Shown here piece after piece: positions 53,629-62,758 of a DNA stretch of 64,000 nucleotides (positions are counted from its first letter, which is position 1; the number at the start of each line of letters is the position of its first letter). This DNA comes from Bacteroidales bacterium (GTDB taxonomy: Bacteria > Bacteroidota > Bacteroidia > Bacteroidales > Muribaculaceae). Under the pieces are notes generated by a model. It searched no databases. It saw only the letters and a program-made list of their open reading frames with translations, and was not told the origin of the DNA. The stretch is from the NCBI GenBank assembly GCA_014800245.1, contig JAAVGM010000006.1, positions 1 to 64,000 of the forward strand, written 5' to 3'. The translations under genes were made by a program, and so were the position numbers.

Positions 53629-54624
53629 ATGATTCTTATGAAAATTTTATCTTTTATCGCAAGTATATTCATTTTATTATTCGCTTCTTGCACCGGCAAC
53701 GGGGGAAGAAACAGCAATTATATAAAGGATGAGGGGATGGTTTGGAACACTCAATTTCACATCACATATCGCGGATCCGAGCAGCTTAAAGATTCAATCA
53801 GGATTGTGCTTGATGAAGTGGGACACAATCTTTCGGTGTTCGATCAGACTTCTCTTGTTTCGCAAGTGAATCATCAGGATTCCACTCCGGTGAATCGCGA
53901 TTTCATTCAGGTATATAAAATGTCGGAGAAGATCAATAGGCTTTCGGGTGGTCTGTTCGACCCTACCCTCTCCCCTCTGATCACTGCCTGGGGTTTCGGT
54001 CCGGGACATAAGGCCACTCCCGACACACTCCGCATTGATTCGCTTCTGAGAATTGTCGGAATCGAGAAAACAATTCTAAGAGGAGATACAATAGTGAAGG
54101 GGCATCCTGATATACAGTTTAATTTCTCTGCGATTGCGAAGGGATATGGGTGCGACAGAATAGCCGAGATGTTTGAAAGGAATGGCGTTTCGGATTATAT
54201 GATTGAGATTGGCGGAGAAATCGTTGCGGCGGGGAAGAGCCCATCAAATTCAGATTGGAACATATCAATCGACCGTCCGATTGTGTCAAATTCGGATATT
54301 ATCCATGAATCGCAGGTTATAATTTCATTTACCGGAATGGGACTTGCCACATCCGGGAATTATCGCAATTATCATGGGTCGGCATCGGAAAGATATGGAC
54401 ACACTATCTCCCCTCTCACCGGACGACCTGTTCAGACAGATGTTTTGAGCGCCACAGTGCTTGCTCCGTCGGCTATGGAAGCCGACGGATTAGCCACAGC
54501 TTTCATGGCAATGGGTTCGGAGAAATCTAAGGAGACTGCAAATCAACTCAAGCTCCCCGTGCTTCTCATCTGCAGCGACACAGTGTGGATCTCTCCCCAA
54601 TTCGACGAATTAATTTTGAAATAA
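53629..54624 (+). CDS. apbE: ApbE-like FAD:protein FMN transferase, lipoprotein
   Basis: 331 residues from 53629; the ATG at 53638 gives a more usual signal peptide. Lipobox LLFASC (cysteine near 19-22) anchors it to the membrane facing the periplasm. ApbE transfers FMN from FAD to Thr residues of Rnf/Nqr subunits. Motifs: LSPLITAWGFGP, FNFSAIAKGYGCDRI, YMIEIGGEIVAAG, TSGNYRNY and HTISPLTGRP. No Rnf or Nqr gene is in the window. Confidence 0.93.
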   Translation: MILMKILSFIASIFILLFASCTGNGGRNSNYIKDEGMVWNTQFHITYRGSEQLKDSIRIVLDEVGHNLSVFDQTSLVSQVNHQDSTPVNRDFIQVYKMSEKINRLSGGLFDPTLSPLITAWGFGPGHKATPDTLRIDSLLRIVGIEKTILRGDTIVKGHPDIQFNFSAIAKGYGCDRIAEMFERNGVSDYMIEIGGEIVAAGKSPSNSDWNISIDRPIVSNSDIIHESQVIISFTGMGLATSGNYRNYHGSASERYGHTISPLTGRPVQTDVLSATVLAPSAMEADGLATAFMAMGSEKSKETANQLKLPVLLICSDTVWISPQFDELILK

Positions 54625-54668
54625 ACCTTATTATTTGTCGTTTATTTGTTATAATAATATATAATTCA

Positions 54669-54676
54669 TATATTTG
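54669..54676 (+). promoter_or_regulatory. Promoter -7 box (TATATTTG) before the 36-residue gene
   Basis: Perfect TAnnTTTG with TTTG at a plausible -33 position; start near 54683, about 30 nt before the ATG at 54715. Confidence 0.6.
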
Positions 54677-54714
54677 CAGAAACAAAAGTAAAATAACTTT
54701 TAGCATCAGTTATT

Positions 54715-54825
54715 ATGACAGAGAAAATAGTTATAAAGAATCCTTCAGATAATGTTAAGAAATTTTTTGAGGCAATGAAAAATAGAAAAGAAAAAACATT
54801 GTCCCAATTATCTGAAATGAATTGA
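54715..54825 (+). CDS. Tiny 36-residue protein, possible antitoxin-like or remnant
   Basis: MTEKIVIKNPSDNVKKFFEA then MKNRKEKTLSQLSEMN. The pattern (a short beta start 'xxKIVIKNPSDxVxKFxEAMxxRKEK') resembles N-terminal parts of small Bacteroidota antitoxin-like proteins, but the assignment is weak. A good promoter precedes it. After its stop a second, start-less frame (SVQYAHFICRKEHLNLLTII) reads to 54921 and could be a broken partner gene. A terminator follows. Confidence 0.5.
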   Translation: MTEKIVIKNPSDNVKKFFEAMKNRKEKTLSQLSEMN

Positions 54826-54923
54826 AGACAACACGTCTGTCCAATATGCTCACTTTATTTGCAGGAAAGAACATTTAAATCTTCTCACAATAATTCACAC
54901 AGCGATAGTTGAAGGTAAATGAA

Positions 54924-54967
54924 TTTAGGCTCCATTCAATATAAAAAATTATTGAATGGAGCCTAAA
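54924..54967. terminator. Bidirectional hairpin terminator before the patatin gene end
   Basis: A 17-bp perfect stem (TTTAGGCTCCATTCAAT with complement) and ten-base AT loop, 5 bp past the patatin stop on the minus strand and about 100 bp past the 36-residue gene. Confidence 0.85.
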
Positions 54968-54971
54968 CAAA

Positions 54972-57284
54972 TCATCTGAGAATCTTCGGCGCATGGATCA
55001 GCATACCGAAGTTGATGCCGAAATTCCAATTGCGCGCCGGATAGGAAAGATAATTGCCATAAAGGGAGAGCGATGCAAAGGGGAAGTTATACACCACTGC
55101 CATCTCTCCTATGAATTCGGCTCGATTGAACCATCCGCTATACAAGGCTGAATTGTCGGGCCCTTTCTTCACACCGCGTATCGGAGAATAGAGATAGAAA
55201 TCTCCTCTCACTTGCAATTTGCCTACAGGTTTCCATATCGGCATAACGCCCACGGCCGCATAGCTGTCGGATCTGAATGCCTCATTGAAATAATTCTGTG
55301 TGGAGGGCGTAGGGGCAAAGGCAGGTGCATGAACAAGAGTAGCCACATAATTCTGGGGAAGCTTCTGGAGAGTGCCGAGCAGATTGGCTGATCCTCCTAC
55401 TGCAAAATGTTTTCCAATCGGAAAGAACTGTTTCCAATTAAATTCAGCTGAGGCGCGGAAATGTCCGTTATAATCCGTGCGCAACGCCTTGTCGCCATTG
55501 GGAGTGAACCGCGATTGCTCATAACTTCCCTGAACATCGGCTTTCCATTCCATCCCTTCGCTCGGATAGAGAGGATCATTGAGCATACCTCCGCGGAATC
55601 CTGCCCGCAAAGCTGTGATAAGATATTGTGTCTTATCTTTATTCATCGTGGAATAATCGCCGATATTGGTGGGATAATATGAGTCGGATTCATAACCCCA
55701 TGTGAGCTGCGAATAACCTACCATATTTTTATTCATAGCCCACACATATTTCATTCTAAGGAAATTCTGGCTCTCAGTGATGAATGTCGGAGTAGAGGTC
55801 TGATAGAAGAGGAGTTCGGAATCATAGAATTTCTGCTTTTGAGCCACTCCCATAAATTCCAGATATGAGGGGGTGTTGGAGCGTAAGGAGAAGCGCCCGG
55901 ACAGCATCCCTGCATAATACGACTGTCCTACCCATGCCTGCAAATCCACATCAAGAGAGTTGAAGCTGAGAGTGTGATAGCCTAAATCAACGTAAAGCAT
56001 ACTATTGGTTGATGATGTGATCCACCCTCCTACTCCTACCGACCAAGGTTTCTTCACCGTGGCCTCAAGCAGAAGAGTATTCTTTCCATCCTTCCCGAAT
56101 TGTGCTTGCGGAACAAGATTGCTCAAAGTGCCATCGGTTACGGCCCCATAATAAGCCTCCTCCGTTTTCTCAAGATTGAATGGTCGCTTTTTCGGTCCTT
56201 CAAACAGATACTCAAGATAACGCGCCTGCCCGGGAGTGGAAGCTCCGGTCACTGAAACGGAATCAAACACCACTTCGGGAGTGGAGGCGGCAAATTGCTC
56301 TCTGCGAGCCGTGACTTCCGCCAAAGGAACGCGGGCCGATACTCTCTTCTTTATGGAATCCACCATCGCGAGTCCGGTCTTATAACCGATCTGATAGATG
56401 GTATCCGCCTGATTAAAGTCGAGAACACCGAATTGAAGCACGGGCACTTGGATCTTGATACCATTCTTGGAGGGAACGGAATAATCGTTGTTCTGGATAA
56501 TCATATCCTCCAACTGACTGTATATATCCCCTTGCTGCGGTTTTTTATCCGGACTTGACACCGAAACACCGATAATAAAGTCGGGATTGAAGTCTTGCTG
56601 CATCACATTCACAGGGAAATTATCATAAATGCCGCCATCATAGACAAGAACACCGTTCATCTTTATCGGACGGAATACGAGAGGGAACGACATTGATGCC
56701 CTCACTGCATCGGCCAATGAACCCTTGGAAAGAACTACCTTATGTTTGTGATATACGTCTGATGTGACACATCTGAATGGAACGAAAAGATTATTGAAAT
56801 CGGCTCCGCATTGAAGCGTATATGGAGAATATAGCTCTAAAAATTCTATATTCATCGGAATCGGATTAATCAGGCTCGTCGGGAGCATCGACATGATTCC
56901 GGCTGTGTCCTTAGGATTGATATTCACTCCTACCCATTGCGGCTTGGGATTAAGACGCGAAATAAGGCTCACGTTTTGCGGATTGATTGTGCCCGTGCTC
57001 CAATAGGTGAAGTCTTTGGATGTGAAGAGTTTCATCATCCTTGCAGGGTCCCATCCGCAGGAATAAAGCGAGCCCACGATCGCCCCCATCGATGTCCCTG
57101 TGACGTAATCCACCGGAATATCATTATCCTCCAGTGCCTTTATCACTCCGACATGGGCTATACCCTTAGCCCCGCCTCCGCTAAGCACAAGCCCCACGGT
57201 CTGGCGCTTTTGTGCAAAAACGGTCGCAGCGCTCATGGCAAGCACTGCGACCATCATAGTCAATAGTTTAATCTTTTCTTTCAT
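54972..57284 (-). CDS. Patatin-like phospholipase with outer-membrane beta-barrel (type Vd-like)
   Basis: 770 residues. Signal peptide, then a patatin lipase domain: oxyanion hole SGGGAKGIAHVG near residue 35, nucleophile S65 in GTSMG, and the dyad aspartate in YDGGIYDNFPV near 217. About residues 320-380 resemble a POTRA domain, and the remaining ~380 residues have the alternating beta pattern and terminal aromatic residues of an Omp85/BamA-type barrel. This matches PlpD-type (type Vd) proteins, which display or release a lipase. It follows serB by 32 bp on the same strand. Confidence 0.9.
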   Translation of the reverse strand: MKEKIKLLTMMVAVLAMSAATVFAQKRQTVGLVLSGGGAKGIAHVGVIKALEDNDIPVDYVTGTSMGAIVGSLYSCGWDPARMMKLFTSKDFTYWSTGTINPQNVSLISRLNPKPQWVGVNINPKDTAGIMSMLPTSLINPIPMNIEFLELYSPYTLQCGADFNNLFVPFRCVTSDVYHKHKVVLSKGSLADAVRASMSFPLVFRPIKMNGVLVYDGGIYDNFPVNVMQQDFNPDFIIGVSVSSPDKKPQQGDIYSQLEDMIIQNNDYSVPSKNGIKIQVPVLQFGVLDFNQADTIYQIGYKTGLAMVDSIKKRVSARVPLAEVTARREQFAASTPEVVFDSVSVTGASTPGQARYLEYLFEGPKKRPFNLEKTEEAYYGAVTDGTLSNLVPQAQFGKDGKNTLLLEATVKKPWSVGVGGWITSSTNSMLYVDLGYHTLSFNSLDVDLQAWVGQSYYAGMLSGRFSLRSNTPSYLEFMGVAQKQKFYDSELLFYQTSTPTFITESQNFLRMKYVWAMNKNMVGYSQLTWGYESDSYYPTNIGDYSTMNKDKTQYLITALRAGFRGGMLNDPLYPSEGMEWKADVQGSYEQSRFTPNGDKALRTDYNGHFRASAEFNWKQFFPIGKHFAVGGSANLLGTLQKLPQNYVATLVHAPAFAPTPSTQNYFNEAFRSDSYAAVGVMPIWKPVGKLQVRGDFYLYSPIRGVKKGPDNSALYSGWFNRAEFIGEMAVVYNFPFASLSLYGNYLSYPARNWNFGINFGMLIHAPKILR

Positions 57285-57316
57285 TGCAATATGGCTTAGA
57301 TTTTTGCTATATAAGC

Positions 57317-58546
57317 TTAAGATTTCTGCTCCATATAAGAGTCCTTGAATCCTAAGAAATATAACACTCCATCTATGCCGATTGTTGAGATGCTTTGGCT
57401 CGCTTCCGCTTTTACTTTCGGTTTTGCATGGAAGGCTATTCCTAAACCGGCTTCGGCAAGCATCGGAAGGTCGTTGGCTCCGTCGCCCACTGCGATGGTC
57501 TGTGCGATATTGATTTTCTCTACCTGAGCCAAGAGACGCAGCAGCTCTCTCTTCCGCGGGCCATCCACTATGTCGCCGACGTAATTTCCGGTCAATTTGC
57601 CGTCGGGCCCAAGCTCAAGTTCGTTGGCATATACATAATCGAAGCCGAATTTATTTTTAAGATACTCTCCGAAATAGGTGAATCCACCGGAAAGGATGGC
57701 TGTTTTATAGCCGGAGCGTTTCAACACCTCCATAAGTCGCGGCACACCCTCCGTGATCGGCAATTTCTCAGCTATATCCTTCATCACTGACACATCGAGT
57801 CCTTTAAGGAGCTTGACACGTCGGGTGAAGCTTTCCCGGAAATCTATCTCTCCTCTCATCGCGGATTCCGTAATGGCGCGAACCTCCTCTCCCACTCCGG
57901 CGCGATCAGCAAGCTCGTCGATCACTTCGGTGCGAATCAAAGTCGAGTCCATATCGAAACATATCAATCTGCGACTGCGACGATACATCGTATCTTCCTG
58001 CATTGAGATGTCGAAGTTGAGTTCGGAGGCAAGCTGCATGAAATCGCTCTGCATCTTTACACGGTCTTCGGGGGTGCCTCTGACGGATAACTCGATACAT
58101 CCTTTTGTCATTGGCTGCTGCTCTTCGTCGAGCGGCATGCGTCCCGTGAGGCGTGTGATAGTTTCGATGTTCAGCCCCTGCTGAGTTATGATTGAGGATA
58201 CGGCTGATATCTGAGCTGCCGTGATTCGTCGTCCGAGGAGTGTGACGATATATCGGTTCTTCCCTTGACGTCCTACCCATGCATTATATTCATCTTCCGT
58301 GACAATTGAAAACTGAACCTGTACCTGAAGGTCGTTGGTCTTGAAAAGAAGCTCTTTCAAGATTTCCCCACTCCTGCGGCTGTCGGTCTTGAAAAGAATA
58401 CCTAAAGCAAGGGTATGATGAATATCTGCCTGACCGATATCAAGGATATCTGCATTATAGCGGGCAAGAATCTCAGTAAGACTGGCTGTGATTCCACTCT
58501 TATCCGGACCCGATATATTGATTAATATTAATTCTGTATGTGGCAT
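57317..58546 (-). CDS. serB: Phosphoserine phosphatase with N-terminal ACT domains
   Basis: 409 residues, longer than the ~220-residue minimal enzyme. The first ~185 residues look like two ACT domains, which usually bind an amino acid for regulation (ISGPDKSGITASLTEILAR). The HAD phosphatase core then begins with CFDMDSTLI (catalytic DxD), includes AILSGGFTYF and ends with VGDGANDLPML. It makes serine from phosphoserine. Downstream of a Sel1 gene (14-bp gap) and upstream of patatin. Confidence 0.94.
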   Translation of the reverse strand: MPHTELILINISGPDKSGITASLTEILARYNADILDIGQADIHHTLALGILFKTDSRRSGEILKELLFKTNDLQVQVQFSIVTEDEYNAWVGRQGKNRYIVTLLGRRITAAQISAVSSIITQQGLNIETITRLTGRMPLDEEQQPMTKGCIELSVRGTPEDRVKMQSDFMQLASELNFDISMQEDTMYRRSRRLICFDMDSTLIRTEVIDELADRAGVGEEVRAITESAMRGEIDFRESFTRRVKLLKGLDVSVMKDIAEKLPITEGVPRLMEVLKRSGYKTAILSGGFTYFGEYLKNKFGFDYVYANELELGPDGKLTGNYVGDIVDGPRKRELLRLLAQVEKINIAQTIAVGDGANDLPMLAEAGLGIAFHAKPKVKAEASQSISTIGIDGVLYFLGFKDSYMEQKS

Positions 58547-58560
58547 GGGATAAAGTAATC

Positions 58561-59292
58561 TTATCTTTTTTTCTTCTTTTTGGTGGTAGTTTTCTTTTTT
58601 GTTGAAGTAGCGGCTGTTTTCTTGGGCGTTGATTTCGCTAAAGTCTTGGATCGCGGAGCTTTCTTCTCCGGGAGCTTCACCCCCTTATTTTCCAGAAGAC
58701 CGGCAAGGTAAGCAGCATCAGGATAGTTTTGCTCTCCGGCCATTTTAAAATATTTCAAAGCCCTCGGCAAATCCTGTTCCACCCCTATGCCGTCGCGAAG
58801 CATAACGGCATAACGGAACGCACCTTCTGCACTTCCTCTCTCTGCGGCTCGCCAATAATTCTCTGCTGCCACACGATAATCCTGCAACACCCCTTGGCCC
58901 GCCTCGAATTGCTTTCCTATATTTATAAGAGCTTCCGTATGCCCGTTGCGGGCTGCTTTGCGAAACCAATAGGCCGACTCCCCATAATCCTTCTTAGTGC
59001 CGATTCCGTCACGATAGAGAGTGCCGATGATATAATCGGCTTCAGTATTCCCTTCGGCAGCAACTTTGCCATACCATTGCCACGCCTCCTTCACATCCTT
59101 TTTTATCCCGGTTCCTGTTTCAAGGCATTGACCCACAATCAACATAGCCTCAGGATCTCCGGCTTCGGCCTGCTTTATATGTATTTCATAGTCGAATTCA
59201 TTAATGCCGTAAGTGGATGCAGTGTGGTCGGCAAATGCGCTGACACTGCAAGATAAGCATAATAGAATTACTGATAATGTTTTTTTCTTCAT
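58561..59292 (-). CDS. Exported Sel1-repeat (tetratricopeptide-like) protein
   Basis: 243 residues. Signal peptide (VILLCLSCSVSAFA). About four Sel1 repeats of ~36 residues follow (A-x-G-D-P-E-A-M ... G-T-G-I-K-K-D; AAEGNTEADYIIG; AARNGHTEALINIG; AERGSAEGAFRYA; AGEQNYPDAAYLAG). The C-terminal ~35 residues are a Lys/Thr tail. Sel1 proteins act as scaffolds; partner unknown. First gene of an apparent Sel1-serB-patatin unit. Confidence 0.88.
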   Translation of the reverse strand: MKKKTLSVILLCLSCSVSAFADHTASTYGINEFDYEIHIKQAEAGDPEAMLIVGQCLETGTGIKKDVKEAWQWYGKVAAEGNTEADYIIGTLYRDGIGTKKDYGESAYWFRKAARNGHTEALINIGKQFEAGQGVLQDYRVAAENYWRAAERGSAEGAFRYAVMLRDGIGVEQDLPRALKYFKMAGEQNYPDAAYLAGLLENKGVKLPEKKAPRSKTLAKSTPKKTAATSTKKKTTTKKKKKR

Positions 59293-59357
59293 GTTATAAA
59301 TAGATTCCTTATATTGGGAAGAGGATCCTTATATCAAATATAAGCTTTTATTTAATA

Positions 59358-59385
59358 GAGAAGACGGTCTTTCGGCCGTCTTCTC
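59358..59385 (-). terminator. Terminator hairpin of the DUF349 gene
   Basis: GAGAAGACGG/CCGTCTTCTC perfect stem, 24 bp past the DUF349 stop; the T-tract on the minus strand is weak. Confidence 0.75.
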
Positions 59386-59408
59386 ATATCTATCAGTAGC
59401 TGTGAAAA

Positions 59409-61295
59409 TTATTCTCCTTTGGAAAGGATTGCGATCTTCTCTTCCACCTGCTTTATCTCCTCTTTGAGACGGTTGATCTTTCTTTCCATCTCCTTCACCA
59501 TAGAGTTGCCTGCGGAAGATTTCACATTGAAGAATCCCATGTTGTTTTCTATGGTCTTCATCTCGTTGCGCTTGGCGTCGAGCACACGGTTAAGGCGGTC
59601 GCGCTCGCGGTTGAGGCTCTGACCATCCCCTTTGAGATTAGCCACACGCTCCTGGAAATTATTCATGCGTGCCTTGCGCTCGCGATTGTTGAATGCTCCG
59701 TAGAGTTCGTCGCAGATTGCGCGATATTCTGCATAGATCTTATCCTTGAGCTTGAAAGGAACAAAGCCGGCCTCCTGCCATGCAGCCTGAAGCTCCTTGA
59801 CGCGCCCTATCACTTCGTTACGGTCGCCATCCTTGGGAAGAAGCTTGAGTTCTTCAATGATGGCACGCTTTTTCTCAAGAGCCGTATTCTCTGATTCGCG
59901 GCGGGCAGCCTCCTGCTTCTTGCGCTCGTCGAAGAAATAGTTGCAGGCATTCTGGAAACGCTCCCAGATGCTGTCGCTATATTTGCGGGGCACGCTGCCT
60001 ATCTTCTTCCATTCTGCCTGAAGCTTCACAATCTCTGCTATCGCCTTGCGAGAATCTTCCATTGATTTCAGCGCCTCGGCCTTTTCGCAAAGAGCTGTCT
60101 TCTTTGCAAGATTTGAAGCGCCTTCCTCCTTGGCATTCTTGAAATACTCATTCTTAGTGTTAAAGAATGTATCGCAGGCAGTGCGGAAACGATTGTAGAG
60201 AATAGTATTGCTCTTCTTTGGAGCGAATCCATGCTCACGCCATTCTTTCTGAAGTTCGATCACTCTGTCGGTAGCGGCCTTCCAATCGTTGAAAGTGTGA
60301 AGGGAAGAAAGGTCGAATCCCTCTACCTCCTCGCAGATCTTTGTCTTTGCAGCTTCATTGGCAATCTCAGCTTCCTTTCTCTTCTCAAAATATTCCTGAT
60401 GACGGCGATTGATCACTGATGAAGCAGCCTTGAATTCCTCCCAGAGAGTTTCGCGTATCTCCTTTGCCACCGGACCGATATTGCGCCATGCCTCATGAAT
60501 AGTCTGCAATTGGCGGAACGCAGCGATAGGATCTGCCACCTCCTCAAGCTTCTTGGCATCCTCAATCAAACCTTTCTTGGCTTCAAGATTCTTTTTGAAA
60601 TCAAGGTCGCGAAGCTCCTTATTCATCTTCAGATGATCATAGAATTGCTCGGTGACGTTCTGGAACTGTTTCCATACATCATTCTCGGCGCTTGCAGGGA
60701 TCTCCTTGATGGCCTTGAAGTCTTGAACAAGCTGTTGGAATTCGGGGAAACGAACATTCACGTTGTCGATATCCTCAGTGATCTGCTTGAGCTGTTCGAG
60801 AATTGCGTTCTTCTTTTCAAGGTTGGCTTTGCGGTTTTCCTCATCGGCAAGGATATAGGCATTGCGTTTCTCCTTAAATTCAGCGTATAATGTTTTGAAC
60901 TCATTCTCTTTCTCATCCACAGGCGACGAGAATGCAGCGGGATCGTTGCCCTCATCGATGAACGCATTGAGCTGTTCGAGATTCTCTTTGGTCTTTATGT
61001 TGAAGAAGGCTTGCTTGAGATATGTCACATCCTTATGCGCCTCCATATTGTCGGCGGCAAGAATTTCTTTGAGCTCAGCAATAAGTCCGTCTTTATCAAG
61101 AGAATGTATGCGACGTAATTTCTTAATCTCATCACTCTCCTCCTTCTCTTCCTTGGCATCAGCGACAGCATCAGCCACCTCGGCAAGGGTCTCGGAGGGA
61201 GAAGCAGTTTCAACACATTCATTTACTGTCTCTTCTGAAACAGTGCAGGATTTTGCAGCGTCGTCAGCCGGCGCCACTTTTTCAAGATCATTCAT
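59409..61295 (-). CDS. DUF349-repeat coiled-coil protein
   Basis: 628 residues, almost entirely helical and charged. After an acidic start (EKVAPADDAAKS, with many Glu/Ala), about five DUF349 modules of ~75 residues recur, each with W-x-x-(I/A/V)-G-x-(V/A)-P-(R/K)-(K/E) and 'F-x-x-A-x-x-x-F-(F/Y)' patterns (for example WRNIGPVAKEIRETLW, WKKIGSVPRKYSDSIW, WQEAGFVPFKLKDKIY). Function is not established; no signal peptide. It follows the peptidyl-prolyl isomerase on the same strand. Confidence 0.88.
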   Translation of the reverse strand: MNDLEKVAPADDAAKSCTVSEETVNECVETASPSETLAEVADAVADAKEEKEESDEIKKLRRIHSLDKDGLIAELKEILAADNMEAHKDVTYLKQAFFNIKTKENLEQLNAFIDEGNDPAAFSSPVDEKENEFKTLYAEFKEKRNAYILADEENRKANLEKKNAILEQLKQITEDIDNVNVRFPEFQQLVQDFKAIKEIPASAENDVWKQFQNVTEQFYDHLKMNKELRDLDFKKNLEAKKGLIEDAKKLEEVADPIAAFRQLQTIHEAWRNIGPVAKEIRETLWEEFKAASSVINRRHQEYFEKRKEAEIANEAAKTKICEEVEGFDLSSLHTFNDWKAATDRVIELQKEWREHGFAPKKSNTILYNRFRTACDTFFNTKNEYFKNAKEEGASNLAKKTALCEKAEALKSMEDSRKAIAEIVKLQAEWKKIGSVPRKYSDSIWERFQNACNYFFDERKKQEAARRESENTALEKKRAIIEELKLLPKDGDRNEVIGRVKELQAAWQEAGFVPFKLKDKIYAEYRAICDELYGAFNNRERKARMNNFQERVANLKGDGQSLNRERDRLNRVLDAKRNEMKTIENNMGFFNVKSSAGNSMVKEMERKINRLKEEIKQVEEKIAILSKGE

Positions 61296-61342
61296 ATAGG
61301 TTCAATTCATTATTCAGCCGAAGCTTTTTTATTTTTTTGCAT

Positions 61343-62161
61343 TTATTTCTCTACTTTCATGGAGATGACGCGGATATCTTCTTCCGGGCGATCATCGCGT
61401 CCGGTGGGAGCGTTCTGGATCTTCTCCACAACATCCATCCCTTCCAACACTTCTCCAAACACAGTGTATTGACCGTCAAGATGCGGAGTGCCCCCCACAG
61501 TGGTGTAAGCCTCTACCACCTCCTCAGGAAGCTCGCTCTTTACATTTTTCTCCACTTCCTCCACAAGCTGAAGACGAAGGGCTTCAAGACCTTCCCTATC
61601 TTCCGCCGCCTGGAGTTCTTTTATCTTGGCCTCGTTCTGCTTAACAAGCTCATTGAAATAAGCCTGCTTGCGGGGCATCGCTGATCTTTCTGCCATACGC
61701 GCCACATCCTCCGCAGAATATTTCTCGCCGGTGACGATATAGAATTGCGATCCCGAACTGCGTCTTTCGGGATTCACTGCATCCCCTGTGCGGGCCGCAG
61801 CCAATGCGCCATATTTGTGGAAATGTTTCGGATAGTCTATCTCAGCCTCAAGCGTATAGTCGGGACTCCCCGCTCCTAATCGCTGACCCGGAACGGCATC
61901 CTTTGAATCGGGGTCGCCGGTCTGCACCATGAAGTCTTTGATAACTCTGTGGAACAGCACTCCATCATAGTAACCCTCATTTACGAGCTTGAGGAAATTG
62001 TCGCGGTGGATCGGGGTGTCATCATAAAGCTTCACCTTGATATCCCCCAAAGATGTTTGGATATCCACTACCGGACCTGCCGGAATCGTAGTTTCTGCCA
62101 TAATTTTTGAGTTGAATAGCACTGAAAGCATTATCAGTGCGGTCATTATCTTTATTTTCAT
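61343..62161 (-). CDS. Exported cyclophilin-type peptidyl-prolyl cis-trans isomerase
   Basis: 272 residues from the ATG at 62161, which begins a clear signal peptide (IMTALIMLSVLFNSKIMA). Readings with a longer N-terminus run through the neighbouring 120-residue gene in another frame. Cyclophilin core: NFLKLVNEGYYDGVLFHRVIKDFMVQTGD (trimmed), GSQFYIVTG, and HLDGQYTVFGEVLEGMDVVEKI. A ~60-residue charged helical insertion lies between core blocks. Acts in periplasmic protein folding. Confidence 0.92.
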   Translation of the reverse strand: MKIKIMTALIMLSVLFNSKIMAETTIPAGPVVDIQTSLGDIKVKLYDDTPIHRDNFLKLVNEGYYDGVLFHRVIKDFMVQTGDPDSKDAVPGQRLGAGSPDYTLEAEIDYPKHFHKYGALAAARTGDAVNPERRSSGSQFYIVTGEKYSAEDVARMAERSAMPRKQAYFNELVKQNEAKIKELQAAEDREGLEALRLQLVEEVEKNVKSELPEEVVEAYTTVGGTPHLDGQYTVFGEVLEGMDVVEKIQNAPTGRDDRPEEDIRVISMKVEK

Positions 62162-62213
62162 ATTTGCTTTTACATTAGGAGAGATAGCGGGCAATGGGCA
62201 GCCAAAGCTTCCC

Positions 62214-62576
62214 TTACATCGCCTCCCCTTCGGAATATATTCTTTTATAGATTCGGCGGAAGTTGTCGTCGCTTGCACGCAGTTCATCCACACGATCCTT
62301 ATAATCCTCTCCCCATATCCCTTCAAGGAGCGAACCGATATATTTGCGGTCGCGGTCGCGCTCGATTGCTCCTTCAATGAGAGGAGTGAGCCAGCGATCG
62401 AATTTTTCACGATCCACTGCCGAAAGATAGCGTGCGGTGCTTGCCAAGAACTGCCCGGAATTATCAGCCAGACGAAGCTTGCAAATAAGGTCGCCCATCT
62501 CTGACTCACAAGTATCCACATTATCGACTATGTATTCATAGATCGACATCCCATCCCTCTCTTTATCTATTTCCAT
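62214..62576 (-). CDS. Uncharacterised 120-residue acidic protein
   Basis: Charged, helical and cytoplasmic; starts MEIDKERDGMSIYEYIVDNV (an ATG at 62549 is also possible). Motif-like ARYLSAVDREKFDRWLTPL and ALLEG..GEDYKDRVDELRASDDNFRRIYKRI segments hint at a conserved fold, but no family was recognised. It overlaps the false N-terminal extension of the cyclophilin in another frame. A TAAATTTG box lies 80 bp upstream. Confidence 0.75.
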   Translation of the reverse strand: MEIDKERDGMSIYEYIVDNVDTCESEMGDLICKLRLADNSGQFLASTARYLSAVDREKFDRWLTPLIEGAIERDRDRKYIGSLLEGIWGEDYKDRVDELRASDDNFRRIYKRIYSEGEAM

Positions 62577-62660
62577 TTATTTTCCTTTCTTTTAGGGCCG
62601 AATGAATGCCGAATCTTATGTTTCAGCCTCCACTCCTGCCGTTATTTTAAAGTTAAAGCG

Positions 62661-62668
62661 CAAATTTA
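62661..62668 (-). promoter_or_regulatory. Promoter -7 box (TAAATTTG) for the 120-residue gene and cyclophilin
   Basis: Perfect box on the minus strand; start near 62654, about 78 nt before the ATG at 62576. Divergent to the box at 62682-62689. Confidence 0.6.
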
Positions 62669-62681
62669 CGAAAATATTTTT

Positions 62682-62689
62682 TAATTTTG
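62682..62689 (+). promoter_or_regulatory. Promoter -7 box (TAATTTTG) for the cytidylate-kinase-like gene
   Basis: Perfect box on the plus strand, back to back with the leftward box at 62661-62668; start near 62696, about 63 nt before the ATG. Confidence 0.6.
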
Positions 62690-62758
62690 TAAATGATTAA
62701 GGCAGTTTTTGCTGTTTTAACGCTTTAATTTTATTTTGAAAACAATATTTTACCATAA

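Noticed and set aside
62162..62521. 120-codon N-terminal extension of the cyclophilin
   Set aside because: A clear signal peptide begins at 62161, and the extension overlaps a better frame (62214-62576).
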